Of a stretch of 64,000 nucleotides of DNA, positions 43,201 to 58,200 are shown piece after piece. The notes beneath the pieces were generated by a model that was given only the letters and a program-made list of their open reading frames with translations, was not told where the DNA came from and did not search any database. Every line of letters starts with the position of its first letter. Positions within the stretch are counted from its first letter, which is position 1. This DNA is from DASXUX01 sp036504595 (GTDB lineage: Bacteria; Planctomycetota; SZUA-567; H5-PLA8), in assembly GCA_036504595.1 (NCBI GenBank), contig DASXUX010000095.1:372001-436000 (forward strand), written 5' to 3'. The translations under genes and the position numbers were made by a program.

Positions 43201-46200
43201 GCCCTGGTTGAGGAGCACGTTCGCAATGGGCGCCAGCGTCGGGGCGTCGTTCACATCAATAACAGTGATGTTGAACGTCTGCGTCGCCGACCCACCGCCG
43301 CCATCGCTGACTTTCACCGTTACGCTGCCGCTGCCGTTGTTGGGCGCCGTGCCGGTAATCAGGCCCGCGGCGTCCACGTTGACCCACGCCAGCCCCGCGG
43401 ACTTGCTGTAGGTGAGAGCGTTGTTCGGCGCAGCCGGATCGATGTCGTGCCCCACGGCCTGCAGCCGGATGCTTTGATTCTGGGTGACCGCCAAATCCGC
43501 GATCGCGTCGAGCGTCGGGGCATCGTTAACATCCGTTACCGTAACCGAGAAGGCCGTCTCAACATACAGACCGCCGCCGTCGGTCACGCGAACGATCACC
43601 ACGCCGCTGCCGGCGTTCGCCGCGATCCCGGTGATCAGCCCGTTCCCACTATTGATGCTCACCCACGCCGGCGCGCTGGTCAGCGAATAACTCAGCGTTT
43701 TGTTCGGCGCCGCCGGATCGATATCGGCCGCAAGAGCGTTGATGGAGAGCGCAGAGCCCTGGCTGAGCACCACGTCGCCAATCGGAGCCAGCGTCGGCGG
43801 GTCGTTCACGTCCACGACCGTAATGTTGAACGTCCTGCTGCTCGTCAACCCGCCGCCATCGGTCAACGTCACGGTCACGCTGCCGCTGCCGTTGTTTGGC
43901 GCATTGCCCGTAATCAACCCGCCGGAGTCCACACTGACCCATGCCAGACCAGCGCTCTTGCTGAAGACTAAGCTGCCGAACGGCGCCGCCGGATCGATGT
44001 CACTCCCCGTCGCCATGATGGCCAATCCGGTGTTCTGCGTCACGATGACGTCAGCAATCGGGTCGAGCACCGGCGGGTCATTCACATCAGTGACGGTCAC
44101 GAGGAAGCTTGTCTCGGCATGAAGGCTCGGCGTGCCGCCATCGCTGACGCGGACAGTGACCGTACCGCTTCCACCATTCGCCGCGATGCCTGTAATCGCA
44201 CCCGTTCCCGCGTTGATGCTCACCCATGCCGGCGCGCTGAGCAGGCTGTATGTCAACGTGCTATTCAGCCCGGCCGGATCGATGTCGCTGCCGATGGCGG
44301 AGACATTCAGCGCCGCACCCTGCGTCACTACTTGATTGGCGATGGCCAGGATCGTCGGGGCATCATTCACATCCGTCACAGTGATAGTAAACAACTGCGT
44401 GGCGAACAAGCCGCCGCCGTCAGTGACGCGCACCGTCACAGGGCCGCTGCCCGCGTTTGCCGCAACGCCCACGATCGCGCCGGTCGTCGCATTGATACTG
44501 ACCCAGGCCGGAGCGGCATCCAGGCTGTACGTCAACGAATTGTTCGGAGCAGCCGGATCGGCATCATGGCCAGTGGCCTGGACGGCGAGCGCCTGGCCTT
44601 GCGTCAGTGGCACGTTGCTGATCGGGTCCAGCGTCGGGCCATTATTCACGTCGGTAACGGTGACCACGAACGTCGCTTCCGCGTACAAGCCACCACCGTC
44701 CGTCACGCGTACCGTCACGTTGCCGCCGCCATTGTTTGGAGCGGTTCCGGTGATCGCGCCAGTGCCCGCATTGATGCTGAGCCAGGCCGGAGCGCTCGTC
44801 AGGCTGTAGCTGAGAGTGCTGTTCGGCCCGGCCGGATCAATGTCACTGCCAATCGCCGTCGTGTTGAGCACCTGGCCTTGCGTGACGACCTGGTCGCTCA
44901 CCGTCAGCGTGGGCGCATCATCCACGTCGGCGACTGTTATGCTGAACGTCTTCTCGTTGAACAGACCGCCGCCATCGGTAACGCGAATGGTCACATTGCC
45001 GGTTCCATTGTTCGCAGCCTGGCCGGTAATCAGTCCGCTTGGGCTGATGCTTACCCACGCCGGGCCCGACTGCATTGAGTATGTCAGTGAGTTGTTCGGC
45101 GCCGCCGGATCGATGTCATGAGCGGTTGCCTGGAGCGTGATCCACTGCCCCTGAACAACATTCATGTTTACGATCGCATCGAGAACCGGTGCATCGTTCG
45201 TATCGCCTACGGTGACCGTGAACGTGCGTTCAACATAGAGGCCGCCGCCGTCGGTCACGCGAACGGTCACACTGCCGCCGCCGTTGTTGGTGGCCGTGCC
45301 GGTGATCAGACCGGTTAAGGAGTTGATACTGAGCCATGCCGGCGCGCTCACCAGACTGTACGTGAGGACGTTGTTTGGCGCGGCGATGTCTGGATCGCTA
45401 CCCACAGCCTGGACGCTCAACGCGGCGCCCTGGCTGACGTTCTGGTTGCCAATCGCCGCAAGACTCGGCATCTGGTTGTTGTTCAGGACGGTAATGTTGA
45501 AACTGGTGCTCGCCGACAAACCGCCGCCATCGGTCACTTGCACCGTTACGATGCCGCCGCCATTGAGCGCAGCCAGGCCGGTGATCGCGCCGGTAACCGA
45601 GTTGATCGACACCCAACTCGGCGCCGCGGTCAAGCTGTAGGTCAAAGTGTTGAACGGCGCCGCGGCGTCAATATCGAGTCCAGTCGCCCCTACATTAAGG
45701 ATATCGCCCTGCACAATCGTTATGTTGGGCAGCCCGGCGATGGTCGGCGCGGTGTTCACGATTACAGTCTGCGTGATCGCTGGCGCCGTGCTGCTGAGGA
45801 AATTCACGTCGCCAAGATAGATCGCACCAATCAGATGATCGCCGACTGGCAGGTTAAGCGCCAGCGTTGAGGTAAAGGCCGCATCGATCGGAACCGGCGC
45901 TCCCGAGCTGACGCCATCCACTGTGAACTGAACCGCGCCAGTCTGCGTGCCGATCACCGGCGCCACGATCATGACGCTGGACGAGAACGTTACGTTCTGC
46001 CCGCTGCACGAAGGGTTGCGAGACGACGTGAGCGTCGTCAGCGTCGCAGCTCTACCCACAGCATGGATGTAATCCGGCAGCACCGTCGTGCCTGTATTGT
46101 AGGTGGGCGAGCCATTGTAGGTTGCGGTGATCGCATGGCTGCCGCCGGTGAGCGATGAAACGGTGAGCGTCGCCACTCCCGAACCGTTGAGCGCGCTCGT

Positions 46201-49200
46201 GCCAATGGCCACGCCATCCGAGAAGAACGTCACGGTTCCCGACGGTGTCAGGGAGCCCACGGCCACGCCGGCAACCGTCGCGGTGAAGGTCGTTGGCTCG
46301 GTATAGGACGTGGGGTTCGGCGCGCTGGTCACGCTCACCGTCACGAAGTCCTTCACGCACGTAAGCACCACATCATTGCCGTTTACGCCGCCGGCATACG
46401 TGATCTGGAAGCGCTCGCCATTGAGCGCCAGAGTCGCTCCTTCAGGCAGCAACGTGAAGTTCCCGGAAACTGCTTCGTTGCCGTCGTTGTTGACAATAAC
46501 GTAAGAATCGTTGATCGCCGGCGCGTAGCCGAGCACGAGGTTCAACGTGCCGGCCATGGAGACCGTGCCTGTCACGTTAATTTGGTCATAGCTCGTGCCA
46601 GCGGCCGTGCCGTTGACATTTACTGTGGTCGTCGTGCTCGGGTCGAGCGCCAGGTTTCGAGTATTGAGGACGCCTGTAGTAGTGACGGGCGAGCCCGCAC
46701 TGAGCAATCCGCCACTGCCGGTGCCGGAGACCGGGCCAGCAGAACCGGTTCCGCCGACCGTTCCGCCACTGATGGACACCAGGCTGCCGGTCTGCGTGCC
46801 ACTGATGAGCAGCACGCCGGCCAAGGCTGTCGTAGTGCCGGTGTAGGTGCTGGTTCCGGTCAGCGTCACCGTGCCCGCGCCAATCTTATTGATATTCAGC
46901 GCCCCGGCACTGTTCTGCATCGCGCCGTCGAATGTGAAGGTCGCGCCCGTATTGCCGATGGACAGCAGCCCGTTGCCGGCGCTGTTGTTGATCGTGCCCG
47001 CACCGGTCACCGCATTGATCGTTTCGTTGTGCCCGGCGACATCCAGCGTGCCGGTCAGCAGGACGTTACCCTTGCCGGCGCCATCCGGAATCACGTTGTC
47101 GGCGCCCAGAGCGATCGTGCCGGCCGAAATGGTCGTGTTGCCGCTGTACGTGTTCAGGCCGGAAAGCGTCAGCGTCCCGGTTCCGATCTTGGTCAGCGCC
47201 ACCGAGCCGCCACTGTTCTGGATCACGCCCGAGAACGTGCTGACTGCGTCGTTGTTGCCTTCCGTCAGCAACCCGGCGCCGCCGCTGTTATCGACCACGC
47301 CGCTTCCGCTCAAGCCGTTGATCGTTTCGCTGTGCCCGGCGATATCGAGCACTCCGTTCACTATGACATTCCCCATGCCCACGCCATCCGGGATGACATT
47401 GTCCGCGCCAAGCGCCAGCCTCCCGGCCGATACGGTCGTGTTGCCGGTGTACGTGTTGGCGCCAGTTAGCGTCCATGTGCCCGTACCCGATGCGCGCGAG
47501 ATGCTCAGAACGTTGGCACCACCATTCGCGAGCACACCCGAAATCACACCACTCCCGTTGCCGTTCAATTGCAGATTACGAGGGTTGGTGTTCGGGCTCA
47601 GGTTGCCGCTGAGGGTGAGCGTGCCGACGTTGGACACGAGGACGGTATCTCCGCCGCCGGTAGTCAGCGTGAAATTGCCCAAAATGGCGTTATTCCCAGC
47701 TTCATTGAAGATCGTGCCGCCATTCGTCGCATTACTCGTCAGGAAACTAATGTTGGCCGCGAGCGTGATCGGGCCACCGCTGCCATCCAGGTGAAGCTGC
47801 GAATTGCCTGCCGTTCCGTTGTTGCAGGTAATGGTCTTCGGCCCAGTGCCCAGCGCGTTGCTGTTCGTTATTGTAACCAGGCCGTCGGTGATGGTGACGC
47901 CGCCAGTGAAACTGTTGTTCCCCATCAACGTTACACTGGAGTTATTCTCGGCAGCCGACGTGCCCTTGACGATTCCACCCGCGCCGCTGATCACGTTTGC
48001 GACGGTGATGTTGTCTGTTCGGGCGAAGACCAGCGACGCATTATCAACGACGTTGCCTGTTCCCAGGCTGCCCGCCGCCCCTGCGTTGCCCACTTGCAGG
48101 ATTCCCGCGCTGATGGTCGTCGTTCCACTGTACGTGTTCGCGCCGGCCAGTATTGCCGTGGCGGTTCCGAGCTTCGTCAGGCTCAGCGTGCCGGCCGAGT
48201 TCTGGATGACACCGCTGAAGACGCCGCCCTGATTGTTATTGCCCACGACCAACGTTCCGTTGCCGGCCGAGTTGTCTACGAAGCCGTCTCCGGCCCAGCC
48301 GTTGATGTTCAGCGTGAAGCCCGCGGTGTCGAGCGTGCCCGGGTTGCTGATCGTCACCGTGTTCGCCGCCGCGGCGCCATTCGGTATGACGTTGTTGGCG
48401 CCAGCGCGGAGAGTGCCGCCAGAAATGGTCGTAGCGCCGCTGTAGGTGTTCAGTCCGCTGAGCGTCTGCACGTTCGAGCCTGTCTTGGTCAGCGCCATCG
48501 TGCCGGAGATCACGCCGGAAAGATTCCCAGTGTTGGCCAGCGTGTTCCCGACCGTCAGCGTGCCGCCCGTGCCGCTGACAGTGCCGCTGCCGGACACCGA
48601 CCCCAGCCGCGCACTGAAGGTGCTCATGGCTAGTGACGTCGTTCCGTTCAATGTCAGATTGCACGATTCGGGCAAGGCAAGCTGATTCGCCCCTAGCGCA
48701 AGCTGCAGGTTCCCTTGCGTTCCCGCCGTGACGGAGAGGCTGCCCGCCAGATTGTTCGCCGCGTTGCTGAGCGTGAACACCGGCGTCACCGCTCCGACGT
48801 TGGTGCCGACAAAGCTGATGTTTCCTGCACCGCTGATCTGGCCGCTGAGGACATGAGTGACGGCCGCGTTCGCGTTCGGGCACGAGAAAGTGACGTTCCG
48901 GTCGGCCGTGATGGCTCCCGACAGGGTAAACGGCGTGGTCACTCCGTTGTTGTCCATGACCGTCACGGTGCCGGTCGAACCCGCTTGGATCCGGATGGGG
49001 TTGGCGAAACTGCCGATGCTGCCACCGTAGTTAAAGGTCACATTGTTTGCACCGGCCGTGTCGCCGAGGATCAATACGTTGGCCGCATTTCCGGCGAAGC
49101 AGTTTGTCCCCGCATTGGTGTTGGTACGGAACGTGCCGGCTAGAACCTTGGTATCGCCCAGATAATCGTTAAAGGCGGTGTAGTTCTGGGCCAGTTGCGC

Positions 49201-52200
49201 CCCCCATGTTCCCGGCCCCGTCTTGATCAACGCCACCAGCGGCGTGCCGGTATTCCCGCCGGTCACCTTGGCCCCGATTGCCGTCTGCAGAACGCCAGCG
49301 GCATTGGAGACGTCGATCACGTTTGCGCCATCCACCGCACCCAGGGTGAGGTTGTACGAAGGCAAGATCGCAGCCCCCGCACCGGTGTAAGAGAGAATCG
49401 CCGGCGACAGCGCCGATGTGCCCGCAATAGTAATGGGGGTGGTGCTGAGTGCCGTCGTCGCGGCGAAACTCAGAGTGCCTCCCTGGATCGTGGTTGCTCC
49501 CGTGTGCGTATTTGTCCCGGTCAACGTGAGAGTGCCGGCGCCCTGCTTCGTCAGCGCCAGCGGCGATCCGCCATTCGTGATCACGCCGCCGTAGGTGTAG
49601 TTTCCGGCGTTGTTCACCGTCAAGTTGGCCGCGGTCGCCGCCGTATTGGTGATGCTCTTGGTACCGCCACTGCTGCTATAAGCCAGGCCGCCGACTGTCT
49701 GATCGTTCCCGTTCAAGTCGAAGGTCGCGTTGTTTGCATCGCCTTGCCCCATGGTCAAGACCGTGGCTGCCGGAACCGAGTTCGGCGCCGTCATCTTCAG
49801 TGTGCCGACAAAAACTCCTGTGCCCAGCCAATTATATGTCTGTCCTGCAGCGCCAAGGTTCCAACTGCTGCCGTCCGTCTTGCCCAGCGCTGCATTTGGC
49901 ATGTTGATCGAGCCGGTGAGCGAACCGGTGCCGGTCCCGCGGACAAAGAGCGTGCCGCTAAAGCCCGTGCCGCCAACCGAGGTGATGTCGCCGGAGACAT
50001 TCAGGGTGCCCGTAGTGTTGATCTGGTCCAATCCGTCGCCCTGCACGAGGATCGTCCCCGTCCACCCGCTCGTTCCGGCAGAACACGTCAGGGACGAGCG
50101 GAAGTTGGATGCCACGACAGAGTTCATGACGAGTTTAGTTCCGGCAACCGTGAGATTGTTCAGGTCAAGGGTTGAGCCGGCGCCGGCTGGACCGTTTGCT
50201 TGCAGCACGACCTGCGATGTGCTCCCAAATGCATTCGCATTGGCGGGCCGGAGTGTTCCGAAGGTGACCGTCGTTTGACCGCTATACGTGTTGGTGCCCG
50301 CCGACAGCACCAGGACGCCGGCGCCCGCGGCGCCGCCGTTCTGGGTGAGCGTGCCAGTGCCCGTAATGGTGTTTCCGACGGTGATCGTGTCGGTACGATT
50401 GAATAGCAAGGCTCCGTTGTTGTTTACGCTGCCGGTGCCGAGTGTCCCGGCGGTGCCAGCGTTTCCGACCTGAAGGGTGCCCGCGCTGATGGTGGTAGTG
50501 CCGCCGTAAAGGTTCGTCGCAAGGAGCGTTGCCGTGCCGGAGTTCGCCTTGGTCAGACCGCCAGCGCCGCTGACAACACCACTGAGAGTTGTCGATCCGG
50601 CCGAGTCTACCGTCAGCAGCAGGCCGCCATTGTCCACAGTGCCGGAGAGAGAGAGGGTACCCGCCGAGGTGATGGTAGGCGCCGCACTGCCGAAGATAAT
50701 ATTGTTTGCAATCGTATTCGTGAGGCCAATGGGGTTGCTGATCGCCGCCGGCCCGCCCACGAGCGTAATGCTGTTGCCGTTCAGGGTATAGCCAGTGGTG
50801 CTGAAGGTGATCGAACTGAAAACAGAGCCTGCGGCGTAGTCATTCGTGTTAGTCGTCTGCCAGCCATTCGGGGCTTGACCGAAGCTCAGATTGTCGCCGA
50901 TGGCAGGAGCAATCCCACCTACCCAGTTCGCTCCGGTGCTCCATTTACCATCTACGCCGCTCGCGCCGCACCACTGCATCGATCGAGGAGTGCGAGTCAG
51001 CACGACGTCGTTACCAGTGCCGCCCACGTAACTGACAGTGTAACTCTGCCCGCCAACGGCCAAGACTGCACCCTCGGTCAGTCCGTTGAAGATCCCGCCG
51101 ACCGGACTGGCGCTGCCGTTATTGATGACGGTGAACGAGGTACCGCCGGGCGGCGCGAAGGATACATTCAGGTTGCATCCATTCAGATTTACCGTGCCCG
51201 TGGTATTCAGTTGATCGTAACCGCTCCCGGCGGCGAGGCCGTTCAGTTGCACGTTGAACGTTGTTCCGGCGGCGAAGGTGACCGCTGCGGTGTTCAGTTG
51301 ACCCGGCGTGCCATCCGGACTGCCGGGGCTGAGCGTGCCACCTGCAACACTTACGGGTCCGTTAATTGTACCTGTGCCGCCCAGAACGCCCGCGTTCACC
51401 GTGACGTTACTGGCCGCTGCGAGCGAACCATTCACCAGCAAGGTGCCCTGATTCAGCGTCGTCGCGCCGGCGTACGCGTTCGTCCCGGAAAGCGTCAGCG
51501 TGCCTGCACTTGTCTTGTTCAGACCGCCGGCGCCACTGACAGCACCACCCAGAGTGGCTGATCCGGCTGAGTCCACCGTCAGCAGCAGGCCGCCATTATC
51601 CACGGTACCGGAGAGAGAGAGGGTACCCGCCGAGGTGATGGTAGGCGCCGCACTGCCGAAGATAATATTGTTTGCGATCGTATTCGTGAGGCCAATGGGG
51701 TTGCTGATCGCCGCCGGTCCACCCACGAGGGTCACGCTGTTGCCGCTCAGGGTATAGCCACTGACGCTGAAGGTGATGGATCTAAAGGCGCTGCCCGCGG
51801 CGTAGTCATCCGTGTTAGTTGTTTGCCAGCCGTTCGGGGCTTGACCGAAGATCAGGTTGTCACCGATGGCAGGAGCGATTCCGCCAACCCAGTTCGCCCC
51901 AGTGCTCCACTTACCGTCTACAAGGCTCGCGCCACTCCACTGCATCGATTGAATCGTGCGAGTCAGTACGACGTCATTACCTGTGCCGCCCACGTAGCTG
52001 ATAATAAAGCTCTGCGCACCAATGGCCACGGTTGCGCCCTCGGCCAGGCCGTTGAATGTCCCGCCGATCGGGTTGGCGCTCCCGTTGTTGATGATCGTGA
52101 AGGATGCACCACCGGGCAGCGCGAAGGAGGCATTCAGGTTGCATCCATTCAGATTTACCGTGCCCGTGGTGTTCAGTTGGTCATAACCGCTGCCGATTGA

Positions 52201-55200
52201 CGGCCCGTTCAGTTGTATGTTGAACGTTGTTCCGGCGGCGAAGGTGACCGCTGCGGTGTTCAGTTGGCCCGGCGTGCCATCCGGGCTGCCGGGGCTAAGC
52301 GTGCCACCTGCAACACTTACGGGTCCGTTAATCGTACCTGTGCCGCCCAGAACGCCAGCGTTCACCGTGACGTTACTTGCCGCTGCGAGGGAGCCGTTTA
52401 CCAGCAAGGTGCCCTGATTCAGCGTCGTCGCACCGGCGTACGCGTTCGTTCCGGAGAGCGTCAGCGTGCCTGCGCTTGTCTTGTTCAGACCGCCGGCGCC
52501 ACTGACAGCACCACCCAGAGTGGCCGATCCGGCTGAGTCCACCGTCAGCAGCAAGCCGCCATTATCCACGGTACCGGAGAGTGCGAGGGTACCCGCTGAG
52601 GTGATGGTAGGCGCCGCACTGCCGAAGATAATATTGTTTGCAATCGTATTCGTGAGACCAACGGGGTTGCTGATCGCCGCCGGTCCACCGACGAGGGTCA
52701 TGCTGTTGCCGCTCAGGGTATAGCCACTGACGCTGAAGGTGATGGATCTAAAGGCGCTGCCCGCGGCGTAGTCATCCGTGTTAGTTGTTTGCCAGCCGTT
52801 CGGGGCTTGACCGAAGATCAAGTTGTCACCGATGGCAGGAGCGATTCCGCCTACCCAGTTCGCCCCAGTGCTCCATTTACCGTCTACAAGGCTCGCGCCA
52901 CTCCACTGCATGGATTGGATCGTGCGAGTCAGTACGACGTCGTTGCCGGTGCCGCCCACGTAGCTGATAATGAAACTCTGCGCGCCAATGGCCAGGGTTG
53001 CGCCTTCTGCCAGGCCGCTAAATGTCCCGCCGATCGGGTTGGCACTCCCGTTGTTAATGATCGTGAAGGATGCACCGCCGGGCAGCGCGAAGGATGCATT
53101 CAAGTTGCATCCATTCAGATTCACCGTGCCCGTGGTGTTCAGTTGGTCATAACCGCTGCCGACTGCCGGACCATTCATCTGTACGTTGAACGTTGTTCCC
53201 GCGGCGAAGGTGACCGCTGCGGTGTTCAGTTGGCCCGGCGTGCCATCCGGACTGCCGGGGCTAAGCGTGCCACCTGCAACGCTGATGGGTCCATTAATTG
53301 TGCCTGTGCCGCCCAGAACGCCGCCATTCACGGTGACACTGCTGGCCGCGCCTAGCGAGCCGTTCACCAGCAATGTACCCTGATTCAGCGTCGTCGCGCC
53401 AGTGTAAGTACTGGCGCCGGCGAGCACCTGCGTGCCACTGCCGCTCTTCTTAAGGCTAATCGCGTTGGCAGCGCCGCTGTCGCTGATCGTGCCGCTAAAC
53501 GTGGTGCTGCCGTAACTAGGCCTGATCAGCAGAGCCGCTGGTGTGGCCGGCGCACTATTGATGACCGCTCCACCGAGGCCAGCGATATCAGACAGCGAAG
53601 CGATATAGGTGTTGGTCGCGCCATTCAGATCCAGAGTGGCGCCGTTGGCTATCAACACGGGAGTGCTGGGGGGCAGCACAATCTTGTTCAGAAGGAGACT
53701 TCCGTCGCCAGGATCGGTCAAAGCCTGGTAATTGGCAAATATCGGCGCGCCGCGCCCAAGCGGATCCCAGCCAAAACCCAGGGACGTACTTGTCCACCAT
53801 GCGGCGATGTTTGGCCCACCGCCGCTACCGCCATTCCACACACGCAAGTCGAAGGGTTGCCACCCAGCATACGGCGGCGTGTAGTTGCCCAGTGTCGGAA
53901 CGTTCCAATTGCCGTCATTCAGCACCACTGTGTTGCCGATTCTTAGCCACGAGGCGTCGTCAAACTGTTCCGCGAACGTATACGGCTGCACGACGGAGAA
54001 GTTAATGTAGCCGGTGTAGACCCAGGTAGTATTCGTAATGGCCGTAACGGTGTTCGCGAATTGCGTTGTCAAATTGGGGCCTAGGTTATTCGGGTTTGCC
54101 GTAGTCGTGTCTATGGCGGCACCAGCTATAGTGCCTGACAGAAACCCGGCAGTGTTCGGATTGACACAAGACAGCTTCACACTGCCAGCATTTATAACCG
54201 TGGATCCGACATAGGTATTGCCGGCTGAGAGCAGCAAGGTGCCAGGCCCGCTCTTGATCAAACCGCCGGCGCCACTGATCGCACCGCTCTGCGTCAAGAG
54301 TCCCGCCGCCGGGTTCACGGTTACCGTCCGGTCTACTGAAAACAGGAGCGGCGCGGAAATGGTCTGGCTGCCACCCGTCACGGTGATCCCGTTGACGCCT
54401 GGGGCGACGGAAGTGCCCGTCAGTGTGCAGTTGGCAGCACCGTTGAAGGAAATGCCATCAAACCCCGCAAAGTAGCTGTTGCCGCTGGTGACCGTTAGCG
54501 TCTGTGGCGTCGCGGCGGTGAAGTTGAGCGCGTTCATGCTCAACGTGTTCCCCGCGCCCGCACCCACGCGGTCCACGTTCAGCGTGCCCGATCCCACAAC
54601 GTTCAGAATGCCGTTCATGGCGGCGTTGCCGTCGCTCCGGAGTTGCAGGGTGCCGTTGTTGCTCATGGCCACAGTGGCTTGCGTGGCGGGGGACGTCCCC
54701 AGGGAGCCGGTGCCTACCGCCTGCAGCGCGCTGGTGCCGTTATTGGTGAAGGTATAGGTGCCGGTGAATGTGTTGGCGACGTTCAGCAGTTGAACCGGGT
54801 TGGCTATTGCCGCGCCCGTGACGGTGATCGCAGCGGTCGAATCGGCGGACGAAATGGGCCCGCCCACCTTCAATGTCATGGCGGTGGGTGCCGCTAGCGT
54901 CAGCTCGCGCGCGTCCAACGTCAGCGTAATTCCTGAATTCACCATAATGGGCGATTCAAACGTGTTGGATGCAACAGCGTAAATGGTCGAGTTGCCCGTT
55001 ACTGTGATCGGGTTGGCAAACATCGTCGTGCCGCTGCCGACCACGGCCAGTCGGCCCTTGAACAGGATCACGGGGTTCAAAATACTGCCGAAGACCAGGC
55101 CGTTGTCGAAGTTCACGGCGAAGTTATCGCTCGATGTGGCGTCACCGATGGTGAAGGTGCCGACGAAGGAGCCCTGATTCTGGAACGAAATGCGTTGAAC

Positions 55201-58200
55201 ATTAATGTTGGTGCTCACACATTTTACCGTCGCGCCACCGGTGCCGCCATTCAAAACGCCGATGCTGCCCGACGTATTGGCGTTCAAGTTTCCCTGAATT
55301 ACAATGTTTGCGCCCGGCGCAATGTTGAACGTTGAGGGCGTTGCAGACGTGTTGAACAATCCGCCATTGCCACTGAGCTTCAAAACAGCGGAGTTGTTCA
55401 GATTGTAAGTCGCGCTAACGGGCATCGTAACGCCATTGGCTTCGAGCACGGCAGTGTTATTGATTGTCACGGTTGGGTTCGTGATCGCCAAAGCGTTGCC
55501 GCTGCCTTGAACCGTCAGGGTTCCAGCATTGATAATGGTTGCGGCGGTGCGAGTCGTCGCCGTCGTGACGATCATCTGCCCCGCACCGATTTTGGTCAGG
55601 GTTCCAGGGGAGCCCGAGAGCGCAGTATTCAGTTGGAAAACCGTCGCGGCGCCAACGACGTCCACCACGGCCCCGCCGAAGACGCACTGCAGGATGTTCG
55701 GCGTCAGCGTGATAGGTCCGGTCACCTGCAGTGTCGCGCCGCCGCCGACCAGCAGGTTGGCCGCGCCAATGTTTGAGAGCGCCGAAATGGACAGGACGCC
55801 GTCGGCTGCGCCCGAAGCGTTAAGTGCGCCGTTAACCACAAGATTGCCAGGCATAACTGTGCCGGTGCCTTGCAACGTGAGCTTGCCTGGACCGTTCTTG
55901 GCCAGAGCGATGCTGCCGACAGCGACGGTGCTTGTGATCGAATCCTTGACCGTCAATGAGCCAGTACCGTAGGTAGTGATAAGGCCTTGGGTGGCGCCGT
56001 AGGCAACTGCCGTCAAGGCCGCGGAAGTCCCAACTGAGTTGGTCCCGCCAAGCTGTGCGGTCACGCCGTTGTTCACCGTAATGCCACAGGGCGAAGCGCT
56101 CGTCCCAAACACCGTTCCAGCGCCCAGCAGAAGCGTCGGATTGGTGTACTGGAACTGCGTGGCGCCGAGTACCGCCGATACCGTGAACTGTCCGTTGTAG
56201 CCGGCCGGGGTAACACCTGCGATCGTCACTAACTGGCCGGCTTGCAGGTTATGCGCAGCAGAGGTCGTAATCGTGCAGGTGTTGCACGAAACAGTGCCTT
56301 GCACGGTGATCACGCCCAGCCCCGAGGTCGGATTTGTGTACGTGATGGTGTTTCCGGCTACGCCCGTAACCGCATAAGTGCCGTTGTATCCAACTGGCGT
56401 GACACCGGCGACGGTAACCACCTGGCCAAGCGACAGCCCTGGCGCTGCGGCGAAGGTGAGCGTCACCGTATTGACGGCTTCGCTGCCGGCAGTTGTCGCG
56501 ACGGCGGCGGCTAACGTTTCCGTCGCTGCAGTGATCGTGGCTGTCGAAGAGGCCAAGGTCAACGTCTGTCCCGCCGCGCCGCCGGTGAGGCTTGGGGCCT
56601 GCGCGCCCGCACCGACCCCGGGGGTGTCAAAAATCAACGTCTGCGGCAGTGTGAAAGTCGCCGAACTCATCGTCACGTCATGTTTGATGGTAACCGTGGC
56701 GCCGGGAGTTGGGACGATACCGCCTTGCCACGTGCCGACAGTGCCCCAGTCACCATTGGCCGCTGTAATGAAACTACCCGTGGTGCTAGCAACCAGGCCG
56801 GCGGGTTGTGCCCCGTCCGTATCGGGAGTCAGTGCATAGACCGCCTGTGTTCCGTTGACGGTGATGCCGGTCAGAGCCGTGGGCACGGTCGTAAATCTTA
56901 AGTGCGACAGCGCGCTCCCTGCGCCGGTCTGGACGCGTTCAAAGTTCAGCGTGGCGCCGTTTGCGACGGAGAGCGACCCAAACGTGAGGATCGCCTTGCC
57001 GTTCGTGCCAGCCGTGCTGTTCGACACCAGACGAATCGTGTTCGCGCCGCCATTCACCATCAGCGCACCTGTCACTGTCTGAGTGCGGTCCACATTGCCC
57101 GATCCGGCGCTCATACTCAGTGTGCCGCCGTTCATAGTGATTATAGCCCCGGCAAGCAGCCTAATCACGTCAGCGCCGGCAGTATTGTCAAAATCCAGTG
57201 TCGCGCCGGCATTGATGAACCAGCCGGTAACGGCGGCCGGACGGCCCGTGAAGCCATTGACGCGTAATACACCGCGGTTGACAGTGGTCACGCCGACGTA
57301 CGACTCGTTGGAAGATAAATAGAGCAGCCCGGGACCGTCCTTTGTGAACCCGTTGTTGGCGGCGCTTTGGGCCAGTATCGGCAACCACAGGGTATTTGAA
57401 TTATTGACAAAAATGGTGGGAAAAACATTTGTGCCGGTGATCGTCATACCGTTGCCGTTCACACCCTGACCGTTGAATGCCAGATCGGTGCAGGGGGATG
57501 TTGCGTTGCCGAAGTTGATGTACGTGGCCGGAATGGTCCACGTGACGTTGTTCCACGTCACTAGATTGCCGACTTGCCGCCCCGTCGTGCTCAGCGTGCC
57601 GTTGCTGAAAGCCGTCGCGGCGTTGACACTGGCGTCGCCGGCGAAGTTTGCGGCGCCGCCAATCGTCAACGTTCCCGTCCCCAGCGGGCCTGAGGTCACC
57701 GGACCGATGAACGGTGTGGAATCCGCGCCGACGACCAGCGTGCCCGCGTTCAGCGTCACACCACCGGGGAACGTGCTCTGGCCACTGAGCCATAGCTGGC
57801 CCACGCCTGCCTTGATGAGCGCGCCATTCGAGACACCGCTGAGTGCGCCGGTCATTTCAAAGTCATTCGCCAGGACCGTAATCGTGCGCGGGCCGTTCAG
57901 CAGGCCAGGCCCGTTGAATCGCAGGTTGTTAGCGCCCTGAACCGTGAAATCGCCCAGGACGTTCAACGGGTTGGCCACGATCTGGTTGCCGCCGAAGGCT
58001 TCGAACAACGTGCCGTAGGCGTACGTCAGCGAGGCCGTGGGGAAGGCGTCGGATTGGTTCAGGTTAAATGGATTGACGCTGTTGATGGACACCAGTCCCG
58101 TGCCTAATGCCGCCGGATCCCCGATTTGCGTCGTCCCGCACAATACCGTGTAGCCGCCCAACGTGCTGGCCGTCGTCAAACGCAGCGTGCCAGTACCCGT

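Noticed and set aside
54689..54700. Perfect palindrome GGGGACGTCCCC in giant 2
   Set aside because: It lacks the GGA-loop design and tail of the mini-elements, and a 12-bp palindrome is expected by chance in 64 kb of GC-rich repeat DNA.
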